From: Endozoicomonas sp. NE40
Lineage (GTDB): Bacteria; Pseudomonadota; Gammaproteobacteria; Pseudomonadales; Endozoicomonadaceae
DNA: 64,000 bases
Reading direction: 5' to 3'
NCBI RefSeq assembly: GCF_040549045.1
Contig: NZ_JBEWTB010000001.1
Coordinates: forward strand, 186,001 to 250,000
Shown: piece by piece, positions 9,448 through 19,104 of the stretch
Layout of the letters: the number at the start of each line of letters is the position of its first letter
Numbering within the stretch: position 1 is the stretch's first letter
Made by a program: the position numbers and the translations under genes
Notes under the pieces: model-generated
The model's database searches: none
What the model saw: the letters and a program-made list of their open reading frames with translations, nothing else
Told to the model about the DNA's origin: nothing

Positions 9448-9535
9448 AATACGACTCCAACTAAAAAATCAATTTATAACGTTAAGTACCCAATAACCCA
9501 GCTTGCAATATAGCCTTCAATACCCAGTTGAACAA

Positions 9536-10561
9536 TTAAAAGGGCACTGCGCCAGCTGCCCCTGAGCCATCGTCTCCCCAGCCACCATTTCCCCAGTTAC
9601 CATTCTGTTTGCCAATCCAGTTATCAAAATTAAAGTTGGGCCAGAAATCATCCGGGGGAGGGGCGTTCTCTGAGTCAGGATCCTGTTCTGGTTCTTTAAA
9701 AACAGAAAAATAGGCATCAGGTTTGTCTGTTATAAAATTTTCAAATGTATAAATGCGTCCCGGTGATTTTATTTTGCCGGATTTCGTTACATTGTTATAG
9801 ATTGCAAGATTGATCAATGGTTCTGTTTTGATGCCTCTTGAACCGTTTTCCCGGGGTAATACCACACCCTGTTCGACATCGCGTTGGATGAGAGCCACCA
9901 GGATGAGGTGAAGCACCCTGACAGCATTCTCTTTCGTTGCTCGAAAAGGGGTAAGAGCCAGCTCATTTGTAGAGATACCCCTTCTTAAATGAATCCCCTG
10001 ACTGGACAAGCTGGTTTTTTTACCTGAGAAAGTAACGCCTTGTGAGGTACTAACAGCCATGGGATACACACTGATACCATCAACTGAACTCAACCTGTCT
10101 TGATTATCTCGTTCTACAGGCAACTCTCCTAAAGCGGGTAAGGTAAACGAAACAACTCCATCATCTCCTCTCTGCGGATTCACTAACCATTCAAACGAAG
10201 TGCCTGCCCGCTCCCTGACGGCATCCATTATCAGTGAAGCAAGTGGTTCAAAATCCTCTTCTGAACTACGGCTGTAATCAAGGGTAAAGAGCTGTCCGAA
10301 ACTACGGGCATTCACACCGATTCTTCCTTGAGACGCTCGATAAAGCTGCACTGCAATAAGCTGGTGACCTGTTTCATGAAGCAGGACGGCGGTAGCTGTC
10401 CGGGAACGATCACTTACTCTAAAACTGCCTACCACGTGAACAGTTTTTTTATCCGTGGCAGTCTGAAGAATTAAATAGTCGCGGCAATAGCCCTTTGAGG
10501 TTACGGAAAAGGTTGCTGCTGCCAGCGTTATTGCCAAAAAGAATTTTTTAGCGAATTTCAT
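9536..10561 (-). CDS. Exported hypothetical protein with HExxH motif
   Basis: A 341-aa protein with a clear signal peptide (MKFAKKFFLAITLAAATFSV). Residues 60-68 read LLHETGHQL, a HExxH zinc-protease-type motif (H62, E63, H66) within a hydrophobic context as in zincins. A third ligand cannot be assigned, so protease function is only possible. The tail is rich in Pro, Asn, Gly and Trp (NGNWGNGGWGDDGSG). The ATG overlaps the stop of the upstream gene by ATGA, indicating translational coupling. The SD is GGGGAAAA. Confidence 0.7.
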   Translation of the reverse strand: MKFAKKFFLAITLAAATFSVTSKGYCRDYLILQTATDKKTVHVVGSFRVSDRSRTATAVLLHETGHQLIAVQLYRASQGRIGVNARSFGQLFTLDYSRSSEEDFEPLASLIMDAVRERAGTSFEWLVNPQRGDDGVVSFTLPALGELPVERDNQDRLSSVDGISVYPMAVSTSQGVTFSGKKTSLSSQGIHLRRGISTNELALTPFRATKENAVRVLHLILVALIQRDVEQGVVLPRENGSRGIKTEPLINLAIYNNVTKSGKIKSPGRIYTFENFITDKPDAYFSVFKEPEQDPDSENAPPPDDFWPNFNFDNWIGKQNGNWGNGGWGDDGSGAAGAVPF

Positions 10562-12852
10562 CTTTTTCCCCTGTCGTAGTCACCTTCGCGAAGCACCTGT
10601 ATGACATGCTGTCTGGTGACCTTCTGAAGCCCACCGGCAAGCGTTATGATACGGCGGACAAATTCATACGAACCATGGGCCAGCTCCAGTGTTGTTCCAT
10701 CGGGCTGATTCTGACGGATACTGGTAGCGGTTTCACTCTCATAAACAACGTACGTTCTGCTATGCCCCCGGTAAGTCAGGGGACGATCGCCCAGTGTCGT
10801 AGAAAAACTCGCCCGCTGCCGCTGCTCAGGCGTTAAACTCTCTCCTGACAGAACCCTGATGATGGCCTGATAGTCGTCTTCGCTCATACTACTGGCAACA
10901 GCCGCATCCAGCTGCTGGTCTAAGTTAAGCCGTTTAAGTTCTTCCAGTCTTTGCTGGTTAAGAGAGAATTCTGCCGGGTTTATTTCATGCTCAAGCTGGC
11001 GAATATAGCGTGGCAGTTGATCCGCACAGGCTCTGAAATCGTCAAGTTCCTGCTGTGACGCAGGCTGTGTTATTTTTTTCAGAGCATGAAATCGTTCCCT
11101 GTGTTCGTGAACCAGCTGGCTGATTCTTGCCAACCCACGAAAATCCCTGAGAACTATTTCCTGCCTGTTCGGGCTCATGGTTCCACTCGTTTCATCCAGC
11201 AGCTCATTCAGTCGGAAATTCAACGCTCTGATCGTTGGAGGGGTGATCTGCTGATACAGATAATTTTCATCTTCAGAATTATCCAGTATCTCTGTCACTC
11301 TCATGCGGGATATTTGCGCTTGCTGTGACGTTTTCTGTTTTTTAACCTCCAGCTCCCAATCCGCCTGATGGCTTTGGTGATTTGCACTGGCGTAACGCTG
11401 GACCTGTGATGTAACACCTGATAGAGCCTGCTCAATCTGGTTTAGCTGTGCCAGGTCCGCATTCCCCTCGAAGAGCTGCCTCTGAGCACTTCCGTGCACC
11501 TGATTGATGCTGGCGCTATGACGCTCAAATCCCCGGCTCTGAATTTGTTCGATTAAATGCCTGACCCAGGCTTGCATCATAAAATCAATGCCTGGTCTTC
11601 CATTTTCTTCCTCTTCACGACTGAAATTACTGATACGCTCCAACTCATTCAAGTGTCTGATGGCAGTGTCTTCATTCCAATCCCCTCCTAAAAAAGCATC
11701 AACCTGATCTGTAAAGCGATCAACATACTCGTCATTTATCTCTGGCAGTGCTCCCCGTACATTTGCATCAGGAGCCTGTGCAGCAGGAGGCTGTGCAGCG
11801 GTAGCGCCCTGTGCAGTGTGCTGATTCCAATAACGTGGAGGCACCGCCCCTGACAAAACAGGGGCTGTTGCGCCACTGCCACTTCTCAAAGTGTCTCTAA
11901 TCTGCGTCAGGGTCTGACCATGTTGAACTCTGGTCCGAGAACTTCCGTTGGCAGTGGTAGGGGCAGTCCTTTGTGATGGATAGACGGAAACCACTTGTGG
12001 TGGCATCAGAATTCGCCTGACACTCTGACCATCATCGTACTTCAACCTGTTGGCCATGTCCGGCTGAGGCAAGTCTGTCTCCTTAAGCAGAAGAGAGTAA
12101 TCGGTCAGTTCCGAGGCGCCTAAAGCTGAAAAAGCGTGTCGGGCACTGGCGAAACTGTGTACTACGTCCACTGCCTCAGGATATGAATGGGTCGATGGTG
12201 GTTTTGCGGGACCGTCGTTGTTATTTCTTTGCTGACAGTCATCCGGATAACGAAAGGTCTGCCCAAAATAGTCATCATGCTTATCCCAACACATGGAGCG
12301 AACCATCTGACCTAAAACACTGTATTCAAAACTAGCTTCAGAACTAGCTTCTGTTTCGTGGCCCTGTTGTTTTTTAATGGATAAACTACTTTCAGTGAAG
12401 GGCGTAAAGCAGACGCCTATGCCTCCATCGGACTCTTTAGCCTGTCCGTCGTCAGGGGACTGTCTGGCAATTACACAGGCTATTTTATTCCGCTCAACAC
12501 GGATTTTCTTATTGATTCTCTCTGTTAAAAATCCGGAGGTATAGAGAAATTCAAATACATCATGATCGTATGACCTTAACGCAGTCATTAATACTTCGGT
12601 GTCAATGCTTCCTTTATCGAAAGAGAACAGAGCGAACAGCCAATGGTCATTATTGCTGCTATCTTCAATGGCAGATACATCAGGGCTTTGTAGAACACCA
12701 AACAGCAGACATAACCCAGACAGCAGACGGGTAAAAGGCTGCAGGCACAAACGTGAAATATGTCTGAAATACAGCCCGTTCTGCTCCAATATTTTTGTAT
12801 TGGGGTATGGATTATTGCATACCTCCCCTGTCCTGAACTGCCCGGGCTTCAT
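10558..12852 (-). CDS. Large exported hypothetical protein
   Basis: I chose the ATG at 12852 because GGAGGTAGGT directly precedes it; an in-frame ATG at 12903 has no such site. The 764-aa product has a long basic N-region, then a hydrophobic core (LLSGLCLLFGVL) ending near VSA, consistent with export. Residues after about 350 are Gln/Glu/Arg-rich and predicted helical (RQLEHEINPAEFSLNQQRL); the central part is Pro/Ala-rich (AAQPPAAQAPDAN). No domain is recognised. It is translationally coupled by ATGA to the HExxH protein downstream. Confidence 0.7.
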   Translation of the reverse strand: MKPGQFRTGEVCNNPYPNTKILEQNGLYFRHISRLCLQPFTRLLSGLCLLFGVLQSPDVSAIEDSSNNDHWLFALFSFDKGSIDTEVLMTALRSYDHDVFEFLYTSGFLTERINKKIRVERNKIACVIARQSPDDGQAKESDGGIGVCFTPFTESSLSIKKQQGHETEASSEASFEYSVLGQMVRSMCWDKHDDYFGQTFRYPDDCQQRNNNDGPAKPPSTHSYPEAVDVVHSFASARHAFSALGASELTDYSLLLKETDLPQPDMANRLKYDDGQSVRRILMPPQVVSVYPSQRTAPTTANGSSRTRVQHGQTLTQIRDTLRSGSGATAPVLSGAVPPRYWNQHTAQGATAAQPPAAQAPDANVRGALPEINDEYVDRFTDQVDAFLGGDWNEDTAIRHLNELERISNFSREEEENGRPGIDFMMQAWVRHLIEQIQSRGFERHSASINQVHGSAQRQLFEGNADLAQLNQIEQALSGVTSQVQRYASANHQSHQADWELEVKKQKTSQQAQISRMRVTEILDNSEDENYLYQQITPPTIRALNFRLNELLDETSGTMSPNRQEIVLRDFRGLARISQLVHEHRERFHALKKITQPASQQELDDFRACADQLPRYIRQLEHEINPAEFSLNQQRLEELKRLNLDQQLDAAVASSMSEDDYQAIIRVLSGESLTPEQRQRASFSTTLGDRPLTYRGHSRTYVVYESETATSIRQNQPDGTTLELAHGSYEFVRRIITLAGGLQKVTRQHVIQVLREGDYDRGKR

Positions 12853-13079
12853 ACCTACCTCCGATTTATAGCTCTCCTTGCCAGTGCCGGTGTTTGTCAA
12901 CATGGTTGTCGGCTCACCGGATTGATACTGCTTGAATATAGCTACTGCTTGAATCCAGCCTCACTGCTCAGGATCGTTTAATGAAAACAAGGTAGTTCAA
13001 TATTCTCATCGAAGCGAAATATAAATTGTCTTTCTGGTCAATCGATTGATCAGGTTCCAGAATGGTTGCTTTGCTGACT

Positions 13080-14699
13080 TTATGACTGGAGCTTTTGCTT
13101 TAAATCCTGTTCAAAAGGGGTTAACTCGTGATTCAAAACTCCGTCCTTGAACAGGGTGCGTAACTTGAACCGTATGCGAAACTTTCTGTCTTCATTCATG
13201 ATGACGTGGATTAAATCCGATAAATGCCAGCCATATTTCCGTTGTTCCAGTAATAAGTGCTCTATGTCAGACTGTTCAGCCCCATTTCTGAATGCTTCAG
13301 CTAAATCTCTCAGCAGTGCCTGTGCCTGTTCCTGCGACACTCGCTGCTCACGCTCCTGAATCTGTTGCTGAGTCTGTTCCTGTTCCTCTTGTCGCTTCTT
13401 CTCCAGCGCCTTTTGACGTTCTCTTTCCTGGTTATCTCTCTCTTGTTGCTGTTTATCTCGCTCTTGTGCTGATTTTTGCTTCGATAACCGTCTTTGCACT
13501 TGTTCCCAGTATTGCGCCTCTATTAGTCTCTGCTTTTGCTCCTGTTCCTGTTTTGCTATTCGCTTTTGCCTTTCAAGCTTCTGCTGTTCAGTTTCAACCG
13601 TTGTTTTGTCTTTACAAACCTCTTTGCAGCGGTCCTTCCCTTTAGGTTTTTTCGGAGGGTTCGCTTGAACCTTATTACCGGATCTACCGGACCTGGAGGG
13701 TCGGTCTCTTTTTTTCTTCTTTTTTATCACGGGGGCATCGTCAGTGTTGAAGTTTGAAAAGAAATACTTGTCCAGCCCATAGAAAAAAGCGGACGTTAAA
13801 GCATAGGTAGTCGCTACAAATCCCATATTGAGAAACAGACTCAAGACGTTAAAGTCTCGATTAAATGGTTGAGACGACGGTAATGGCGTTAATCGAAGCA
13901 TCTGCCACTGGTATCCCAGTGACTGGCTGTTCTCAAACAGAATCATGAAACCATTGAGATCGAGAAACTTCAGGCCGGTATAGTCAATGAGTCCATAGAT
14001 ACCCCGGTCAAAGTAGAAAATAATAAAATGACGCTGCGATTCGGTGTTCCGGTGACGTATGGTCCAGATTTGCCCAAGCTTATGTTCACTTCCGCTATTG
14101 GGAAATAAATCGTCTTCTGTCAGGATAGGAACCGCTTTACTTTCCTCAATACTACTTAACGGTTCATAGACATCAAAGAAAATATGATACAAGGCCGACG
14201 TCTGATAAATCCTTTCCGCTTCATAGCATTTGTTACTCCGGGACGTTGTTGCCATAATCCCTCGGAGATTATGCCTGAAGCTGTTTTCAATGACCTCTCC
14301 CATACGTTTTATAATGAGCGACTGTTTATCAGACCAGACCGGTTCTGGTGCGTCGTCGTCATAGGCTGCTTCTAACTTCAGCTTAAAGGGGGGGGTATGG
14401 GAGAAAATATTCCCATGTCTCAGGTCAAAGCCTGTCATCACCTCACCCGCAGGCGAAAGAATGGTTTTTACCGGGTGTAAAATACTGTATTCATTCATCG
14501 GCACTCGTGGCACATGTTTATATTCGTAATGCAACTCGTCTTTATTACAGGTGAAAATCAGCGCCTGGCTGGTGATAATGCGATCTTCATCCATGATTTT
14601 ATAAGTACCTTTCCCGGTATCACCTTGAGAGGAAATGGAATGTAAGAAAAAAGCCACTAAGAAAAGAAAGTGTCCCGCAGTACGACTATTTTTTTTCAT
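13080..14699 (-). CDS. Exported hypothetical protein with membrane segment and coiled coil
   Basis: The 539-aa product starts at an ATG with AGAGGA upstream and has a signal peptide (MKKNSRTAGHFLFLVAFFLH). A hydrophobic segment (GFVATTYALTSAFFYGL, about residue 290-310) may span a membrane. It is followed by a Lys/Arg-rich patch (KKKKKRDRPSRSGRSG) and a long Gln/Glu/Arg coiled coil (about 370-475). The N-terminal half has beta-rich sequence (RHFIIFYFDRGIYGLIDYTG). No enzymatic motif is seen. It belongs to the same minus-strand run of exported proteins. Confidence 0.7.
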   Translation of the reverse strand: MKKNSRTAGHFLFLVAFFLHSISSQGDTGKGTYKIMDEDRIITSQALIFTCNKDELHYEYKHVPRVPMNEYSILHPVKTILSPAGEVMTGFDLRHGNIFSHTPPFKLKLEAAYDDDAPEPVWSDKQSLIIKRMGEVIENSFRHNLRGIMATTSRSNKCYEAERIYQTSALYHIFFDVYEPLSSIEESKAVPILTEDDLFPNSGSEHKLGQIWTIRHRNTESQRHFIIFYFDRGIYGLIDYTGLKFLDLNGFMILFENSQSLGYQWQMLRLTPLPSSQPFNRDFNVLSLFLNMGFVATTYALTSAFFYGLDKYFFSNFNTDDAPVIKKKKKRDRPSRSGRSGNKVQANPPKKPKGKDRCKEVCKDKTTVETEQQKLERQKRIAKQEQEQKQRLIEAQYWEQVQRRLSKQKSAQERDKQQQERDNQERERQKALEKKRQEEQEQTQQQIQEREQRVSQEQAQALLRDLAEAFRNGAEQSDIEHLLLEQRKYGWHLSDLIHVIMNEDRKFRIRFKLRTLFKDGVLNHELTPFEQDLKQKLQS

Positions 14700-14887
14700 T
14701 CAATCCTCTCGGACAGGGGGTTGATTGACCATAAAAGTAGGCGGTATCCCTATGACGGGCAAGGCGCTGTCCGCAAATAAATACCCAGTCACCGGAACAG
14801 CTTCTTATGATCCACCGCCTGTTTCCTCCCGCAGCCTCGGGATAGACCAAACACCACCATGACCTGATGTTTGCGTTTTAACAGCAG

Positions 14888-16729
14888 TCACTCTTCGGGA
14901 CTTTCCATCCGCTCTATAGTTTCCACCAGTGCAAAAAGAGTTTCTTTAGCACTTTCCAGAGCCTGAAATGCTCTTTTTGTTCCGTGTTTATCCGGGTGAC
15001 AGAGTTTGGCTTTTTTATAGTATTTTTGTTTAATCGTTTTCTTCGCGTTGGGCTGGTATAGCTGTTGCAAGCTAAGGCCAAACAATTTCAGGGCTTCACT
15101 TTCAGTGGTCGTAAGCACGATGCCGTTTAAATACACGGGAGAATACAAAAGGGGATAAAGAGAAATACTCAAGCCGTAGTTTTTCTGGTAGTGGGCAAGC
15201 AGCTGATCCGGTGATGAAAAGTTAAATACAACGCCTGCCCTCATATGAAGAGAGTAAACCGCATCATCAGAGTCGCGATTAACATGCAATAAACAACCAT
15301 CTATGGAACGATAGAACCCTGAACTTAAATCGCTGAGTATTGATAACGATCTTTCCAGATCCCCCAGTCTGAAATCAGAAAGCTCAATGCAAAAGCTCTG
15401 AGACTCCCAATTAATCTCTCGATAAGCAGGAATGAATATGTTTCGAAGGTTTTGCAAAGGTTCTCTATTTGATGCGTGACCGTTTTCAACAGCAGGCACA
15501 GGTTCAGGTTCATAAGGAGAAGATACAGGCTGATAACCACATGTGACAGCAGCTGATTCGGTTAATAGGGACATTACTTCTGCACTCTCACCCCAGCCCC
15601 GAAGCTCTGGATCAGGCTCCCTGGCCGTTTGCCAACTAATTTGTTTGAGGTCAAGTAGTCTTTTGAAAAGCTCCTCCCGGCTAGTCACATACTTTGCCCC
15701 CTCTATTGGTTCGAAGGCACCTTCATAGAAAACTTGCATTAGCAGATCAAAATAGTAAGTCAGTCCTGCTGTTTGTGAAATGTCATAATCACTGGAAGCC
15801 ACTGCTGCCGCCATGCGAAGAAAGTCTCTGAGCTGTTCACCCGGCAAAACCAGTAAGGTATCAGAACTGTTGTTCAGGAGTTCTGTGAACCGATCAGGCA
15901 GTACCTGCAATAATGGCTGAAACCGTTCTTCGCTACTGATATGTTCTGTGATGAACCCTGTGTAAAAAATTTCGTCGAGTAAATTGACGAGTCGAATAAG
16001 CTGATTTCTTGTCACCTCATTATTGTGTTCGGGTATTTGGGTTGTACTGCCATCCTGTTGTACTGACTCCTGAGCTATGGGAGGCTGTGCCAAATCGTTT
16101 TCAAAATGCGCTGATAAAGGGGGTAAAGCAGAATCTGTTTGGAATGTGAGAGGTAAAAAATTAAGTTCAGATAACTGCTTTAAGTGTTTATTACCTTCGG
16201 GTGATAGCCGTTCAGATTCTCTGGTCAGCTTAAGTAGCTGAGCATAACGGGCTGTTATCTGAGCTGATTTTAAAGCGGTTTGACTCTTCAGTTGTTCTAA
16301 TGATTCTGAGGCCAGGTAGTGAAGCCCGGTTTTTATTTTGTGCATTTTAACCGGTTTTCCAGATTCATCAGTTTCAACAATGATGATGACAATGTAGCCG
16401 TTATCAATATCTATAAGAACGTCAAACGAGGGTAAATATTTGTCCATCATTGCCCTGGCTTTTTCACCCGGTGTATCGACAGAATGCTCATCTTCAGGTG
16501 TAGGCCAACCAGATAAATTTGAAGATGATAAATCAACATTATTGTCAGGTAGTTTGAGGTACTGAGACAGAAAGTAAACGCCCGCCATGGCTGGCTCAAT
16601 GTACTGTATCCACCGATTTTTATAGCGGCTGACTGTATCGGGCAAAGCAGGTTTAGGGAATGCAAGCAAAATAAGACAAAGATAAAAAAGAGCGCCAGAT
16701 TTTATCATTTGTTTTTGTGGGTTACGCAT
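14888..16729 (-). CDS. Exported protein with C-terminal J-domain (DnaJ-like)
   Basis: The start at ATG 16729 gives a signal peptide (MRNPQKQMIKSGALFYLCLI...); an upstream in-frame GTG at 16768 directly abuts the stop of the preceding gene. The 613-aa protein ends with a J-domain-like helix pair: LFGLSLQ, then IKQKYYKKAKLCHPDKHG, then AFQALESAKETLFAL. The HPD loop (His578-Pro-Asp580) that J-proteins use to stimulate Hsp70 ATPase is intact. A C-terminal J-domain behind an export signal is unusual, because housekeeping J-proteins are cytosolic with N-terminal J-domains. An Hsp70 partner outside the bacterium, such as a host chaperone, is a hypothesis. The upstream 500 residues are unrecognised. 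Confidence 0.8.
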   Translation of the reverse strand: MRNPQKQMIKSGALFYLCLILLAFPKPALPDTVSRYKNRWIQYIEPAMAGVYFLSQYLKLPDNNVDLSSSNLSGWPTPEDEHSVDTPGEKARAMMDKYLPSFDVLIDIDNGYIVIIIVETDESGKPVKMHKIKTGLHYLASESLEQLKSQTALKSAQITARYAQLLKLTRESERLSPEGNKHLKQLSELNFLPLTFQTDSALPPLSAHFENDLAQPPIAQESVQQDGSTTQIPEHNNEVTRNQLIRLVNLLDEIFYTGFITEHISSEERFQPLLQVLPDRFTELLNNSSDTLLVLPGEQLRDFLRMAAAVASSDYDISQTAGLTYYFDLLMQVFYEGAFEPIEGAKYVTSREELFKRLLDLKQISWQTAREPDPELRGWGESAEVMSLLTESAAVTCGYQPVSSPYEPEPVPAVENGHASNREPLQNLRNIFIPAYREINWESQSFCIELSDFRLGDLERSLSILSDLSSGFYRSIDGCLLHVNRDSDDAVYSLHMRAGVVFNFSSPDQLLAHYQKNYGLSISLYPLLYSPVYLNGIVLTTTESEALKLFGLSLQQLYQPNAKKTIKQKYYKKAKLCHPDKHGTKRAFQALESAKETLFALVETIERMESPEE

Positions 16730-16768
16730 TACACTCTCACATCGTTGCAATGATGTACTGGTTTCCAC

Positions 16769-18373
16769 TTAATTAAACATCTTTGAAAGATATTGGTTAT
16801 AACGAATGTTGATGCTCCGGGCCCCGTTAAATTGAATCGTGGTACAACGAATATTGAGCTGTAGGCACTCTCGGGCAAAATTATCAAGATGAGTCTCATT
16901 ATCATCGACCAATATCAAGTGCCTGGCAGGGTGTCGGGTTTTCTCAAGAAAGTAACGAATTCCTTTTCCCTTGTCAGGGGGGGAGTTAATTTCTTCAGCC
17001 CCGGCTATTGCTCTTTTGTAATCTTCGTCGGTCTTATAGTCGCTTTTTTGCGGTGTTTGTCCGGTTCTCACAACATCGTCAAACAAATCAAGGTTTAAAT
17101 CAGTTGTTTTAACCTTGTCGTTAAATCTTTCTTCACTGTTTTGTGTAAGAATGATCACCCTGGCATTCTTGCCCCCCGCCTGTCTTCTTATCCTCTTTAC
17201 CAGTTCAGCCAGATTTGAGTGCAGCTGTACCTGTTGTGGTTCTTCATTGACCACGTCCTGTGTAATTAAGGTGTCGTCGAGATCAAACGCGATAACGGTT
17301 GGCTCTCCATGCCTGACAAACTCAGTCACTGTATCCAGGTTATCAATTTCCACTCTGGCCGCAGGTGATTGTTCCCCTGATTCAGCCTGTCCATGATTTT
17401 CCGGCGGCCTGCTTTGTTGTGATGACGTTTCCGGTTCATCGCCCGATCTGTGAAGAAACCGGGCAAATGCTTCTCCCACTGCGGTCATCGACCGACCGGA
17501 GTCATCGACCTGCCTGCTTTTTTTCTTATTTGATTTTTTTGACTTTGAAAAAAAAGCCGGGTCTTCAGGTGCTTCACCGCCTCGCTTTGGTTGGCTGTTC
17601 TCAGGCAGTAAAACCTTTTCAGTCATTGAGGGTGTTATTGAACGAGAGGCGGGTGCCGGGGAGCGCACATAATCAACCGGCCCCGTGATCAGGCTGCTTT
17701 TCAACGCCTCATGAAAAATGGAGTGCCAGTTTCTGTACTCGTCGATTGTCAGGGTAAAGGTTTCCCCGTCAATGGTATGTACTGTGACCATCATCACACC
17801 GTCTTCATTTAATCTGAACAAGACAGAAAAATATCCGCAATAGCGTGCAGCTAACAGGGTGTCGAGTGTTTGGGTATCATCACACAAGGTAACAGAACCG
17901 ACTGTATCTTCATCTGCCCGGTATAGCATCGGGCAGTTTTTTATAGGGATGAGTTCTCTGGCTTGCCCTTCGGGGTTGCTTGTCATCTCAGAGTACAGAT
18001 ACTGCTGGTTATCCAATCCGGTAACAATCCATAAAAAGCCATCCAGAAAAGGTAATCGACTTTTAGTCAGCTGAGGTTTCTGGGTTGTCACGCCAGCGGC
18101 TTCAGGAGGGGCACTGATTATGTGCCAGTGTTTATTGTTAATGTGGTACGAAGGATGCGAAGGAGATGTAATGCAGTCATTCTGGTCACAATTTATTTGT
18201 TTCAGTAACAATTGACTTTGGGAGTCTCTGAATATCGATGGTATGAAGGTACCAATGCCCAAAGCGGAGCCAGCCTGAGAATGTGTGATTTGAGAAGCAA
18301 ATAACAGTGTGGCAAGAGCGATATGAACAGATCTGGCTTCTGTTAACTTTGACATCTGTTTTCCAGTATTCAT
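16769..18373 (-). CDS. Exported protein with C-terminal HAD-superfamily phosphatase-like domain
   Basis: Start options are ATG 18373 or 18355; both give a signal peptide (VHIALATLLFASQITHSQAG). The C-terminal 190 residues carry HAD motifs in order: FDLDDTLIT (motif I, Asp364 and Asp366 from the 18373 start), VIILTQNS (motif II), a Lys in the PPDKGKGIRYF region (motif III), and LILVDDNETHLDNF (motif IV). The fold resembles DUF2608/acid-phosphatase-type HADs. The middle segment (about 105-240, with WHSIFHEALKSS) resembles a region of the RBR protein at 40945. Lys/Ser-rich SKSKKSNKKKSRQ separates the halves. Substrate is unknown. The next gene begins directly after this stop. Confidence 0.8.
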   Translation of the reverse strand: MNTGKQMSKLTEARSVHIALATLLFASQITHSQAGSALGIGTFIPSIFRDSQSQLLLKQINCDQNDCITSPSHPSYHINNKHWHIISAPPEAAGVTTQKPQLTKSRLPFLDGFLWIVTGLDNQQYLYSEMTSNPEGQARELIPIKNCPMLYRADEDTVGSVTLCDDTQTLDTLLAARYCGYFSVLFRLNEDGVMMVTVHTIDGETFTLTIDEYRNWHSIFHEALKSSLITGPVDYVRSPAPASRSITPSMTEKVLLPENSQPKRGGEAPEDPAFFSKSKKSNKKKSRQVDDSGRSMTAVGEAFARFLHRSGDEPETSSQQSRPPENHGQAESGEQSPAARVEIDNLDTVTEFVRHGEPTVIAFDLDDTLITQDVVNEEPQQVQLHSNLAELVKRIRRQAGGKNARVIILTQNSEERFNDKVKTTDLNLDLFDDVVRTGQTPQKSDYKTDEDYKRAIAGAEEINSPPDKGKGIRYFLEKTRHPARHLILVDDNETHLDNFARECLQLNIRCTTIQFNGARSINIRYNQYLSKMFN

Positions 18374-18420
18374 TTCTATCCCGAAAAAGGCTAGCCAAAA
18401 ATACCGGCATGGCAAGAACT

Positions 18421-18455
18421 CCACTGTCACTCCCGCTTTCGCAGGAATAACGGCG
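18421..18455. repeat. Dispersed short repeat, copy 1
   Basis: CCCGCTTTCGCAGGAATAAC is a variant of the intergenic sequence also found at 34311-34347 and 55430-55470 (TTCCTGC-TTTCGC-GGAATGACG type). It forms a weak stem and lies between genes in all three places. Confidence 0.5.
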
Positions 18456-18479
18456 GTATGTTTTTACCTGCTGCTTCCC

Positions 18480-19088
18480 TTATACGAAATTATGATTCCG
18501 GTTCAAACCGTAATACATGCCGACACCAACACCCAGCGCACTGGAAGCAACGACAGGGTAACCAAGCGCAAAGGCACCGAGAGAGCCGTAAACAATCCCA
18601 CGGAAAACATGAGTAAACGCGGTATCACGAAAAGCCTGATGTAAATAGTGATCGGGCAAATCCGCGATTTCCGCTATGACATTAGAAACCGCGCCCGTAA
18701 GAACTCCGACTTTAAAGCCGACATGGAGAGGATTAAGCGGATAAGACGCCGCAAAATTAATGCCCTCGTGACCAAAAGGTTTACCCACTACAACGCTCAA
18801 ACCAGCAATCGCCATAGTAAATAAACCAGTCGCCATTCCTGACATGAGTCCCTGACCCAGAGCATTTAAAGGGATTCTGACCGCTTTTATGCACCGTCCG
18901 AGCAATGAGGGAGCAGGGGTGGGTGTTGTTATGCGAGGTTGTATTTGCCTCTCAGGGCAGATGGGTACAGAACAGTCTCTGCCGAAAACATCTGCATTGT
19001 CGGAAGAACGAGCCTCCTGAACCTGATCCTGATTCGGATCTTCAAACGCTCGATAATCTGTTCTGTTTTCCATTGCGGCCGGTATCAT
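18480..19088 (-). CDS. Hydrophobic hypothetical protein
   Basis: The 202-aa product has a polar N-terminus of about 70 residues and then Gly/Ala-rich hydrophobic helices (GLMSGMATGLFTMAIAGLSV, GFKVGVLTGAVSNVIAEI, IVYGSLGAFALGYPVVASSA), suggesting an integral membrane or membrane-inserting protein without cleavable signal. The SD AAAGGAGT overlaps the end of the giant copy-B gene, 16 bp upstream, so the two are probably co-transcribed. Copy A of the module lacks this gene. Function not recognised. Confidence 0.7.
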   Translation of the reverse strand: MIPAAMENRTDYRAFEDPNQDQVQEARSSDNADVFGRDCSVPICPERQIQPRITTPTPAPSLLGRCIKAVRIPLNALGQGLMSGMATGLFTMAIAGLSVVVGKPFGHEGINFAASYPLNPLHVGFKVGVLTGAVSNVIAEIADLPDHYLHQAFRDTAFTHVFRGIVYGSLGAFALGYPVVASSALGVGVGMYYGLNRNHNFV

Positions 19089-19104
19089 AAGGCAAACTCC
19101 TTTT

